Below, piece by piece: positions 41,064 to 51,990 of a stretch of DNA of 64,000 nucleotides (its first letter is position 1; every line of letters begins with the position of its first letter). The notes beneath the pieces are model-generated. The model searched no databases, was not told the origin of the DNA, and saw only the letters and a list, made by a program, of their open reading frames with translations. The stretch comes from Rotaria macrura (lineage: Eukaryota > Rotifera > Eurotatoria > Philodinida > Philodinidae). The position numbers and the translations under genes are program-made. Location: NCBI GenBank assembly GCA_900239685.1, contig OENT01000570.1, positions 33,331 through 97,330 on the forward strand. Direction: 5' to 3'.

Positions 41064-41429
41064 CCCAGTGAAAAATTTTCGCTGATTTTAATCGAATTAT
41101 TCTACAACAAAATCAAAATTGAAATCAATTGATAATTTTGATTATCGTAGATCACGACTCAAGCACTACTTCATATTGCTACTTATCCAGTGTTAAATTT
41201 TCGGATTAAAATTGATTATTTTGCAACAAAATCGAAATTATCAATCGATTTTAAATCTTGATTTTCCTGCATAATAATCAATTTTAATCTGAAAGTTTCA
41301 TACTGATTAGTTAACAATATGAAGTAATGGTTAAGTCGTGATCTACGATAGTCAAAATTATCAATCGATTTCAATTTTGATTTTTTTGCAGAATAATTCG
41401 ATTAAAATCATCGAAAATTTTTCACTGGG
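41064..41429. mobile_element. Palindromic MITE, CCCAGTG family, with TA flanks
   Basis: Begins CCCAGTGAAAAATTTTCG and ends with the inverted CGAAAATTTTTCACTGGG, flanked by TA on both sides (41062-41063 and 41430-41431), as expected of a Tc1/mariner-type target duplication. Nearly the whole 366 bp is one long inverted repeat, centre near 41250. Each arm carries a second, diverged copy of the terminal motif inside it (CCAGTGTTAAATTTTCGGAT at about 41191), so it is either a nested insertion of the same family or an arm duplication. No coding capacity. Confidence 0.8.
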
Positions 41430-41939
41430 TATGTATATGATTCTCAATGAAAGTTTTCCATTGATCTTGGCAATCATTTAGAGAAAGTGCAACTGTTAAA
41501 CTATTTATTTAGATTAAAAAAATAGAACATTCGATGCATTTGACAGTATCCTTAGAATAGCGTTCTAATTTTTGACTGGATTTCTGTCGAATCAGATGGA
41601 TAGAGAATGTTAAACCATAAACTAGTTTAACTCCAGCCAGATCAGTGATCAAATCGTATTCTATAAGATCACATAGTAAGCCGTAGTACATCCCATTAAT
41701 GCTTGTCCTTTCTATTGACAACGTTACTTCCGGACGAATTTATCTTTCACTAAAAGTTATTTTACACAATAATCTACTGATAATTGCAAACTGCTTAGAT
41801 TATAACTTTCACTGAAATGAGTCGAATTTGCATTCTCTAAGAGTATGTGGTAAACCGGCTTTATAAAGAGATTTTAAATAATTCTTAGTTTACACAAAAA
41901 TGTCGTTTCCAACGAATGAAAACAACAATAGATTGACTT

Positions 41940-42860
41940 ATTCGTAGAGAGTTGTATGTTACAAGATTTTGGCAACCTGTAACCTGCCTTGCTGAAATTT
42001 TGTCAACCGGGACCTGCCCTGCCCCGTAGGTTTTTATAATTGAGAAAAATTCGAACTTTCGCATGATTATATTATACAATTTCATTCCATTTGTTTCAAT
42101 TACAAAGCAAAAAAAACGAAATCATTCATTTCGAAAATCTCTTATCATTAAAATATCATCAGCAATATCGGGATTTAAAAAATTTTCTCTTTTCTCTAAT
42201 ATTCGACCTGATGAGCAAAAAACACACTCTGATGCAGCCGAACTTGCAGGAATTCCCAATATGAAGTTACTCATAATGATTGTCTTCAGAATATATGCTA
42301 CAGCATATTATCGATAGTACAACATGTCGTTATCCTTCCCGGCGATAAAGTAATTATAATAATGGACAAAAGAATAAAAATAATAAAGCTCAAAATCAGA
42401 AAAGTAATATATGTACAATAGCATTGATTGCAGATGTTCATAAACACAAAATATATACTACTAAAGGACACATCTATTATTCCTATTGAATGCATTCGCG
42501 ACCAATCTAAATTGATTTTTAATTCACTATTGGTTTTAGCCTTTTCTTATCAAACAAATCTGGAAAGAGGTCAACTAAAGTAGTTACATAATATTAGTTG
42601 CAGACCACAGGTTACGCTACTGGTACCCTGTAACCTGCACTGTAAAATTTTTGATAACCTGCGGGACTTTACTTATTCGAACAAGACAAAAACTACTTGA
42701 TAAATTGAACAGGAATGCAATTCATATACACAATAGTAGTTTCATACATCAACAGTTCATAATTCTCTCACTAAAAGTTTCCTTCCGATCATGAAAAATA
42801 TCGAACGATAACGGTCCATATCAAAGACCAACGCGGAGCAGGACGGGCAAAATTCTAATA
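41940..42860 (-). mobile_element. hAT DNA transposon relic, transposase C-terminus
   Basis: A minus-strand open stretch at about 42268-42115 encodes LGIPASSAASECVFCSSGRI and NPDIADDILMIRDF, the classical hAT C-terminal dimerisation region. Nothing of the upstream catalytic core was recognised, so the copy is truncated or decayed. Related direct repeats at about 41970-42017 and 42628-42672 (CCTGTAACCTGC core) and GC-rich motifs near 42030 and 42840 (CCTGCCCTGCCCC and GAGCAGGACGGGC) may be subterminal and terminal parts. The element limits are estimates. Confidence 0.65.
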
Positions 42861-44955
42861 GGAACTAACGAATCACTTACATTATTTCTTCGTTAGATTG
42901 AAAACAAGAAAAGCAAATATTGATTGATCTGCAACAATATTTTTTTGTCCTCATATCACTTTTAATTGTAGTCTTGTGTAGAGATAAGCACTTTGACTTT
43001 AAAATTTAAAATTAAAGCTAACCTTTTGCCTCCCCTTTTTCACCAGAGTGATTATTTGTAGAGCGATTGTCAAAAATAAGGGAAACATGGGATTAGAAAT
43101 CGAAAAGAGCATTTTCTATAAACTTTACGGGCTATTGCTAGATAAAAGAAATATTTTTTGTCAGTACGTCATTATTGAAATATCGGGTCTGCAACTGCAA
43201 AGTCAATAATTTTGAAAAGAGGAAAATTTTCAAAATTTTCAAAACTAACTTTTCTTGATCTACAATTACTAGAGATCTTCCACAAGTTATGTGCGGTGCA
43301 TTAGTGGGCGACTAACTCCACTGTTTGGCTACATTTATTTCGAAAGCGTCACAAGTAGGTTATTTGCACATGCCAAGGAATGGAATCAATAATGGAGCTA
43401 CTGGAAAGCACACAGGAACCAAGTTACTACATGTATTTTTGGAAGTACAATTCCTGAGAAATTGTGTAGTAGTATCTAATGTGAATTAAAAGCCCTCAGA
43501 TTTTACAATATGAATCAAAACATAAAGAGAATTATTTAACAAGGTAGATGAAAAAGACAAGGGCTTTTTGGGTGTTGATTTCGGTGTGTTCCTTTGTTTC
43601 TTTTACTCATTACTCCAATAATATTTGATAGATGTTAGTATTTCTCACTGAATAACAGGCTCAAAGAAAAAAAATCGAAGCTAGGTAGGGTGTTCAGTGT
43701 CATTTCTCTAAAAAGCTGGTGTTGGACCAATCTTAAATTCTACACAAAGAAACAGACATTTAAAAGATCAGATCACATAATTGGCTTATTAGGCAGGCTT
43801 AAACCCCATTTATTAATTTATTTTATTAAGTAACTCTTCTTTAACCGTTTTGGGGCGTAAAGAGTGAAAGTATCATGCCTATAAACTTTAACTCTAAAGT
43901 AAATTTAAAGTACAACCATTTCACTTCTGCATTTATATTTCTGTTGTCACTATTTTGTTAATATATACACTGAAATAAATTATAAGATTAGCCCATACTA
44001 ACAATCTAAAAGATTTTAATGAAATAGTTAAAATCCGTTATAAGAGAAGCACAGGGTGAGGCGGTGAGGGAAAACCTTCTCCTATTTTCCTCTCCGCTTC
44101 ACATATAAGAAAACATGATATTTGAATGTTTTTCTTTCTTTATTTACACTTGATAATTTAAGGAAGGTTGGGCGTAGATCATAAAATTCACATGTTTTAC
44201 TATGAATGATTTGCCGGTGTCCTCAAAATCGCTGTATCATTGTCGATGAATTATGCAATTAATGTAAATGATAATCATGTGCTGAATTACGATTTAATCA
44301 CCCACTTTTCTTAATAAATTCGGTGATTTCTGTGATTAATCGTAATTTTGGTATCATATAGTATCCATTATTCTCTTCATGATCGGTAGAGTTTTAGTAA
44401 TTCTATCTCCATTTTACAGGTATACATACACCCTTCCTCGTTGATTCTAATGAATCATGCATTTTATTTTCAAACAGACACTTTCAGATGATCCTACATT
44501 TAAAACATTTGCAAATTTTTTAAATTATTACAACAATTATTACGAGCAAATATATCAGAGTACAATCAAAAAATAGAAATAGAAAAAGTGTCCATAAAGA
44601 CAAACTAGATATTCCTAATCAGTTAACGGTAGTGTTAGTTTAGATTGGATCAGCGCAGTTCTACATAAAGTTCCCAGATAAAACACAATAAAGAAGTATA
44701 AATCAAAAAAACATGCAACATCATTTCAAAAGTGATAATCAAAGATCTAAACACAAGGAAGAATCAATTAAGTTGAATTGCATGCTGTTTAAGTTCGGCC
44801 AATCTTCTTCTTGTAACAGCAGCGACATCCATGTTTTAAAAATTTGATTTTCTGCTATTATATTCAAAGAGTATGTTAGAATAACTGATACAAAACAAAA
44901 ATTATTAGTAATTTGATAATTTTTCATTTTTTCCAATTCAGTGACAATTTTGAAA
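42861..44955. other. Gene-poor stretch, nothing firm
   Basis: No gene recognised. A segment at 43290-43400 is less AT-rich and may be old inserted DNA. A GC-containing hairpin (GTGAGGCGGTGAGG paired with CCTCTCCGCTTCAC) lies near 44055-44101. Confidence 0.4.
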
Positions 44956-45070
44956 CGCTGTATAGAAATCAGCGATAAAATAAAGATCAATCTACACTTT
45001 TGAATTTATGTCGTTTCGTATCAAATCACGATAAAATCGCATTTTATCGCTGATTTCTTCACTGTATATT
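44956..45070. repeat. Small palindrome, MITE-like
   Basis: GAAATCAGCGATAAAAT on the left is repeated as ATTTTATCGCTGATTTC on the right with about 60 bp between, and inner bases (ATCACGATAAAATCG) continue the theme. Flanking GCTGTATA and CACTGTATA extend the arms. Outer ends resemble the CAGTGAA termini of the CCCAGTG family but are not the same. Confidence 0.55.
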
Positions 45071-45402
45071 GCATATGGGATGTCGGACCGATACTTTTTA
45101 AATCGTCACGATTTTTACGATATTTGAGTGTATGATTATTCTATTTTCGCTGTTTGTAAGTTATATATTCTTTATTATAAAGAAAAAAACAAGGCTTCAA
45201 CAACAGAAAACATGAAGTACGTTATTTTTTATGTTCATATTCTAATAATGATTGCTCTTGAGATTGTAACGATGCGTATAATACTGTGAATGCTTGCCTT
45301 GTCTCTATATTAATAATATGCAAGTCTTTCGCTTTAGTTACTCATCATACTAGGGGCCTTGATTTTTGCCTTAAATTTTCAGAAAAATTATAGTAAATGT
45401 TT

Positions 45403-46493
45403 CCCATGTCGCCTCTTTTTTTGCAACTGTGCCGCATTTACGCGCAGAGCCAATTTTACGCCGCAATTATGCGTAACTACGCCGCATTCATCGTAGTGAA
45501 GGTCTCTATAAGAAACTACGCTTACTGCAACGCAGACCAACGTAACTGCGTCGGAGTGATCGCATCGTACGATCCATTGTAAACGTAACTGACCAATTAT
45601 AAATGATTCTTCCTTATTTATAATTGGTCACACGAGCACTAATACTTAGCCACAGAAAATCAGTATAAATAGCAGTGCTCGTCACATTTTCGTTCATAAA
45701 TCATTTTACTTTAAACGGTAGAACAGATATTTAATTTTTTTTTAAATTTTTTTCGATTTAAATTTTTTTAGTTGTTCAATTTTTGAAACTTTTTTTCTTA
45801 AATTATTTAACAATTTTCGAAAAAAATTTTTTTTCCATTATTTATGAAATTTTTTAAAACTTTTTTAGATGTTGTTTTTTTTGATTTTTCTAGATATTTA
45901 CTTTCCATGATTTTAGAGATTCATAATTTTTTTAACTTGTAATTTCGTAAATTTTGAAATTTTTTAGCTTTTAATATTTTGATTTTTCTAGATATTTATT
46001 TTCCTCAATTTTTGAAATTTAAAATTTTTTTTTGAGTTGTAGTTTTTTAAATTAATTTTTTTTTTAAATTTTTTGTAAAAATTTTAATTTTATAATTTTA
46101 TAATTTTAAGTTTTTTATTTTTTGTACGGAACAAGTTTTTAAGCTCACAATAAAAATACAAATAAAATGATAACTTAATCTAAGTCATCTCTCGTATGTA
46201 TTGCAACGCAAGTGTCACGCATAACTGCAATTAACTGGGACGCACTTTTGCGTAACTGTGAATTTTTTCCGTAACTACGCGTAACTGCGATTTTTTAATC
46301 GTAATTACGCATAAATACGTCGCAATTTTCCGTAATTACGGGTCACAGTGCGATCGTAGTTACGCCGTAACTGCGCCGCAGTTTCATCGTAATTACGCAT
46401 AAATACGTCGCAATTTTCCGTAATTACGGGTCACAGTGCGATCGTAGTTACGCCGTAACTGCGCCGCAGTTTCATCGTAATGAAACACATGGG
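45403..46493. mobile_element. Non-coding element with CCCATG ends and an A+T core
   Basis: Starts CCCATGTCGCC and ends with ACACATGGG, flanked by TT on both sides. Both ends are dense in CpG-containing words (GTAACTGCG, CGCAGTTACG, TTACGCGTAA) in opposite orientations; the middle, about 45725-46130, is made almost only of A and T runs. There is no open frame of note. It looks like a non-autonomous DNA element with structured ends. The ends share CCCATG with the element at 47293-47563, but beyond that I see little similarity. Confidence 0.6.
46300..46475. repeat. Perfect 88-bp tandem duplication
   Basis: The unit starting CGTAATTACGCATAAATACG at 46300 is repeated without change from 46388, ending CCGCAGTTTCAT at 46475. 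The lack of divergence points to a recent duplication or to assembly error. It lies inside the right end of the CCCATG element. Confidence 0.85.
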
Positions 46494-47243
46494 TTCCGAA
46501 TCAAAGGCAACCATGGCTAGAACTTCGACTTTAACATTGAGATATAAGTAATCTTGAAGTCAATTTAGTTTCTTGTTGCAATTAAAAGCTGCATGTAATA
46601 ACTATTCTCAGAAGTTAATCGATTATTACGCAATTTAAAATTTTAGATTATTGCACTCTCACCCTACTGTAAATAAATGAGGTCATTTTCTGAGCAACTT
46701 GACTGATTCATAAAAAAGGGAAATAGTTGTTAGATGAATGCTTTGTAAAGTAGATATATAAGAAATCAAGTTATCAACCGATAAATTAATCAGATTTAAA
46801 ATTTGCTTCGTCTTTCTATGTTACATGTTGTCGTACTCCTTTTGAGATTTATAATAGATATTCGAACAGACTATGATATCGTTATTGTATGATGTTTTTC
46901 TAGTAGAGAAACCGTTATGAATACATAAAGACAGCTAGAATAACGAACCAGTGGTAACTACTACTAATATTCGAATAATACCATGTCTACAATGAAACTG
47001 TTCACAAGATGCTCTTGGTTTTCAGAGTATTTATGATTGTAGTAAGTATTAGAAAGAAACACTATTCAATTTTTCATAAAATATTCTATTCATATATAAA
47101 TCAATTATCTCTTTTCTTAAATATCTATTTTTGGCACACCATAAGTAATGCATGCGTCACTATAATACTGTGGGAGAAATTTATCCGTACACGTAATGGT
47201 AGCACAAATACAAATATCGATCTGCATTACCTCTACATGTCAT

Positions 47244-47280
47244 GTTTGGGTGTGGGTGTGGGTGTGGGGTGTGGGTGTTG
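47244..47280 (+). repeat. TGTGGG tract, telomere-like repeat
   Basis: At least four TGTGGG units with one extra G, between GTTTGGG and TGTTG. TGTGGG is, to my knowledge, the telomeric hexamer of the bdelloid Adineta vaga. The tract is short and internal, so it is an interstitial copy or a simple repeat. A TA-flanked element begins 13 bp downstream. Confidence 0.65.
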
Positions 47281-47292
47281 AATGTAGGTGTA

Positions 47293-47563
47293 CCCATGGC
47301 AAAAAAAACGTTACTTTTAAATGCTGCAGAACGCGTTAATGCTGGACGGTTTAACGCGTTTCGTAGCGTCGAAACCGGTTAAAAACGCCGCGAGACGATA
47401 AAATTTTCGTTTTCATTCGGGAATTCTGCTTCCGAAACGCGTTTTGAGTAAGTGGGAAAAGGGTTTTATACGCTTCTCTTCATGGGGAACGCTGCGAAAC
47501 GCGTTAGATCGGCCAGCATTAACGCGTTTCGCAGTGAATATATCCTTATTTTTTTGCCATGGG
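47293..47563. mobile_element. MITE with CCCATGGC inverted ends and TA target duplication
   Basis: Both ends read inward CCCATGGCAAAAAAA, and TA flanks each side (47291-47292, 47564-47565). Symmetry continues for about 75 bp, including AACGCGTTAATGCTGG on both arms. The inside is rich in CpG and in MluI-like ACGCGT words, in contrast to the surrounding DNA. No protein is encoded. The clean termini suggest a fairly recent insertion. Confidence 0.82.
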
Positions 47564-47799
47564 TAGGGTGTCGTTGTGTATATGAAGTGTTGGTGTGAAT
47601 GAGGATCATCTTTTTAAACACACACCACGTACCCCATCCATAAACATCCGTATCTTCAAAATACATATGTTCATTCTGGGTGCTTGCAAAGTATTCTAAA
47701 AGGTGAGCTGAAATTTTAAAAAGTATTTATCAACTCGTACGGTATCGGCATCCATCAAGATTATTAATAACTTTATAATAGATAATAAACCACAAATTA

Positions 47800-50110
47800 A
47801 TGCATACTCGTTTAATATCAATTCGTGATGAAATTATGTCAAAACATCCGAGAAAGATTAAACAAACACATAATAATAAATTGTATCAATTACGTAATTT
47901 AAAATTAAGTAAAAGAAAACAACAACCTACTTGTAGTTTATTCATTAATTCATCGAGTCAAAAATGATTAACTATTGATGAAAATGCTAATAAACATGAT
48001 CTGAAATCGATTAGTAATTTATCGGTATATTAATTAATAACTGATAAAGAAAATGCACCTTAGAATGGTCTTCATCATGTATATCCAACGGGAAAAATCG
48101 ATAGATCTAAAGTTGAGTACAACATGGAGTCATTTTATACTCGAATAATTAACTTGCTTACCGATTATCGTCATTATGAAAGGAAAGATGCTAAGCAATA
48201 AGTAATATATAAATTTAAATCCATGCAATTGAATGCTGCTACTCGACTACCTTCAATAGTTTATTAATTATTTTCGAAAGAAGTCTGAACATGAAAGGAT
48301 ACTGTCAATAATTATCATGATACTAGATGAAGGAGGCGGTATTATAGTATAGTGAATAAATCAGATTATATTCATAAAATGGAAAGTTTTTCAGAAGATC
48401 GAATGATAGTGAAACGTATTGACGGTGATCCATCTATTATCAATGAAGATTGTTTTACATGTACATTTAGGTAATATACTTATCAATCGTTTATCAAGGT
48501 TTCGTACGAGTCCATTGGTTGTTAAAGGTTCATTTAGTTTTTTTACGAAAAATTCAAAAGTCAAAAAATGTAAATACGTTCTCAAACATGTTTGTAATTT
48601 CCAAGAACTAAACAATGTATGCAATGTACGCAGAGAATCGATTTCGAAACTCTACTTAGAACAGCTACTTCTGTCACAGACCTTTTATGTTCACCAACAA
48701 TATATATGTTCAATATTATGGTGTTGCAATGGATGCTCCGTCAGTTTCAGTGATTATCAGTATCTTTATGGTTTATTTTGAAACAACACCGATGGATACA
48801 TTAATACAATTATGTGTTTGTGAATAACATCTACATGTAGATGATACGCTCATGCTTTCTACTCCAGATACAAATGTAGATAACATATTAAGTATTCTCA
48901 ATATTTTTCATTCATCCATCCATCCATTTTAATCCATAAAGTGGAAAGTAATGATTGTTTGGAATTTCTCGATGCACAGTTTATTCGATCACGCAGTCAA
49001 CAGCCATTCGAGACGAAAATCTATCGAAAATTAACATTCATTGGTCAACTAAAAAATTGGGATTCTTATGTTTTTACTCAATATAAGAACAATAGTATCT
49101 AATTTCAACTCTAATGAAGCCAATGTCGATATAGAACGTACTTTTTCTTATTTTGATTGAAACTAAAATTAAGCAGATATACATTTAGAGTAATTTCTTT
49201 GAATATGAATTTTCGATTTCTTGTTTAAGATCATCTTCAGATATGTTGTTGTTGCATAAAATAACACGCCGTTATTTAATAATAAACCATTGACCATTAG
49301 CGTAATCATCTAATCTTTAACTGAACTCCTGGTTACTACCATTGAAAGAATCTAACATAAATTAATATGAACATTTGTCATTGTGAACGATTTCAATATT
49401 GAAAGAAATTATTCTAAATTAATCTGTTAATTTTAGTTTCCATCTAAATAAAGCAATTGCATTCTATATCAAAGATTGACTGCATTATACAATTGAAATT
49501 GTTCACAATGACAAATACTCATATGCGTTAATGTTAGATTAACACCAGTATAGTTAATAAAGTTAATCGTGAACTCAACATTTATATCATTAGGAGTTGA
49601 ATTTGATGAAATGTGAAGAATATATGTTATTAATAATTATCTTTCATCTTTCATTGGTAACATTATTGGCATTATATTAACTCTACGTCGTGAAAAGACT
49701 AATGAGAAAATTAAGTTTAGTGCAAATCTGACGAAATAAAAAAACAAAATTTACATTGAAATATCGTTTATTAGATCTTCAACATTAGAATTGGAGCAGA
49801 GATTCATATAAATTTACCTATGTAATAAACTAAGACCTGATTTAGACATCAAATACTGTTACTAAACTAGCATCATGTACACAAGCATTCTTCTAAGCCA
49901 AAGACCCTATTGTCAAGTAAATGCAATCTTATGTAGCATATTACCTCACATGTAATGATTGTGGACATTCATGTCTAGGTAAGAAGCAATGTCAATGCAT
50001 CAGACAATTATATGAGCACGCTACCCCATCTGTAAACCAAGAAGATCATCATGATTGCAAATTAAAGAAGAGTAACAACAACTGTAATCGTCCACGAAAA
50101 CGATAAGAAT
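47800..50110 (+). mobile_element. Broken Penelope-like retroelement (fossil)
   Basis: Remains of a Penelope-like element in the plus direction. In order: N-terminal/RT-proximal remains (TGKIDRSKVEYNMESFYTRI, NKSDYIHKMESF), reverse transcriptase remains with VDD near 48840 and EFLDAQFIR with YRKLTFIGQLKNW near 48960-49060, then a GIY-YIG endonuclease remnant at 49921-50106 (YLTCNDCGHSCLGKKQ). The endonuclease marks the canonical Penelope branch rather than the endonuclease-lacking Athena type. It is broken by many changes and looks old. A palindromic repeat has inserted between the two domains. The true ends were not found; it may extend to about 50.8 kb. Confidence 0.8.
49349..49543. repeat. 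Palindromic MITE-like repeat inside the Penelope-like fossil
   Basis: Left arm TCTAACATAAATTAA and CATTTGTCATTGTGAAC mirror the right arm's GTTCACAATGACAAAT and TTAATGTTAGA. Arms are about 50-60 bp with about 80 bp between. Lying between the RT and GIY-YIG remains, it inserted into the older element. Confidence 0.7.
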
Positions 50111-51918
50111 ATTACCTTGTCATCTATCAAACAACATGAAAATGACACAACAGTCTAAAAGAAATAGGCGTTTTACTGAACGAATTTTCATTTTGTAGAA
50201 AAAAATTGTTTCGTATGTTAATATGCGAAACTTTCTAAACTTCCATTGATTTAACAAAGTGTTGGAATTCTCAAGCGAAACCTCCTTAGAACTTGGTACT
50301 ATTGCTTTAGGCTTCGTAAACCATTCGCTAAACCTCTGATTTTTCTGTGAAGCTAATGAAGGTTCAGCATAAATCATATCGAACGATTGTTACTTTGGTA
50401 GACACACTATCGGTTCTGTAACATTCATCTGGCTCAAAATTATCACTTTACTCAATATTCAACAAGAATCTAAGAATAATCCTCGAGATAATGATATGAA
50501 CCAAACATGCAGTTATAATGATGACAATGGTGTTAATCATCTGATAATTACTTCAGAAGAATCTGGTTATAATTCAAAACCCACAGACTCAAGAACAATC
50601 TTCTGAAAAACTATCATCAATGCAACCGTGTGAGGATGAATCTAATAGTACTAAGGAATACAAAACGTCTCGTCCGACTACAAAACGAAACATAAACAGC
50701 ATGAAAGTTAGTCTTCATCGATCATCATACTAATTCAAACCAAGAGCTTGTAGTTAAACGACTTGGAGTGAAATAAATTTGAATGAATAGAGTATGACTT
50801 TTGCGTTCTCCCCTCTTATTTACCTATTTACGTTTTCTGTATCTCCTAACTACTTTTATATTTATCATTTTTTCATAGTTTTTAACCCTTTACTCGCTTC
50901 CTCCTCCAGGGATCACTGGATTGACCATTTATAGAACGATTGGATGTGAATGTAACGTGGGTTAAATTTATGTACATCCACAACCACACTCCACAGGCAA
51001 CGTTTCGGCGTGCACTAGTGGCAAGAACTCTCGAGAACCTTCCACGCCCACAATATTGAACCTTTCGCGCATTAACTGCTCACTGGTAAGTATTTATTTC
51101 ATTTTTTAAATGCATTTCACATTTATACACATCAGCTAGTAGTTATCGATATATAGCGTTACGCTCAATCCCTCTTTCTACTCCTTTTACAATTAAATTA
51201 TAATGAAGTGTAAACTGCTTCTGGATATTTTTTTTGGATTATTTCAGAGTATGTTAAAACTTCCCTCTATTGTTGCATTTCCTTTCGTTCTGTGGTATAT
51301 TCTATTACGTCACTATTTACATAAAGACTGTAGATAGCAATAACAAAGTAAATGAAAAAGAAGATGATGACAACGAACATCATGCAAAAAAATATGGAGA
51401 AATCAGATAACAGTAAATAAATTGTCGTTGGTTAGATATATATTTCAAACAATAGTTAAAGATTTATTGATTATTATAGTTGACGGTACATTGAAAAGTC
51501 ATTTCTTTTCTAGTAAACGAGTTGTCAATTATCCCAATGGGGAAACAGCTGACTTTTTTAATTTTAAATCAATTCTAAATAAAAAAATCAGAAAAATCAC
51601 ACGAAACAGAAATCAGCTGTTCCCACTTGAACTATCCTCATAAAAATAGTTTTAAACGTGATAAAATTTATGCCATACGTTTTTATCCATACAAATTTCT
51701 TTAAACTATTCATAAAGTTAATGCACTGATCTGTTAATGGTATTGTACCATTCGATAGTTCTTATAGTCCCCTCTAGTAAACTGCCAAGTATCATCATAA
51801 AGCAAGTGATTCAATGACAAGCTTCTCGATATGAATTTGATGACACGCCAACGTAATGTATTTCATTTTTGTTAGCGTTAGTGTTGGTTCACACTAACTC
51901 TAAACGATGATTAAGATG
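50111..51918. other. Gene-poor stretch after the Penelope-like fossil
   Basis: No gene recognised. A less AT-rich block at about 50990-51090 (AACGTTTCGGCGTGCACTAG region) may be another element end; it shares a short GTGCAC/TTAGTGG-like theme with 43290-43310, too weak to call. The rest is AT-rich. Confidence 0.4.
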
Positions 51919-51990
51919 GGCCTTCTAGTCTAATTGGCATGGACAACTGCCCGGATAGCTGGAGGTGCAGGTTCGATTCCCGCGAAGGTC
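51919..51990 (+). tRNA. tRNA-like gene or tRNA pseudogene, anticodon uncertain
   Basis: 72 nt that folds as a cloverleaf: a seven-base acceptor stem GGCCTTC with GAAGGTC (one G-T), D stem GTCT with GGAC, T loop TTCGATT. The A box TAGTCTAATTGG and B box GGTTCGATTCC are good, and a T run for RNA polymerase III termination follows at once. The T stem has one mismatch. The anticodon arm is poor (two mismatches), and the loop CCGGATA lacks the universal U33, so the nominal anticodon GGA is unreliable. Best read as a decayed tRNA or tRNA-derived RNA gene. Confidence 0.55.

Noticed and set aside
47800-50110. Athena-type (endonuclease-lacking) Penelope element
   Set aside because: A GIY-YIG remnant follows the RT remains, which points to the canonical Penelope branch instead.
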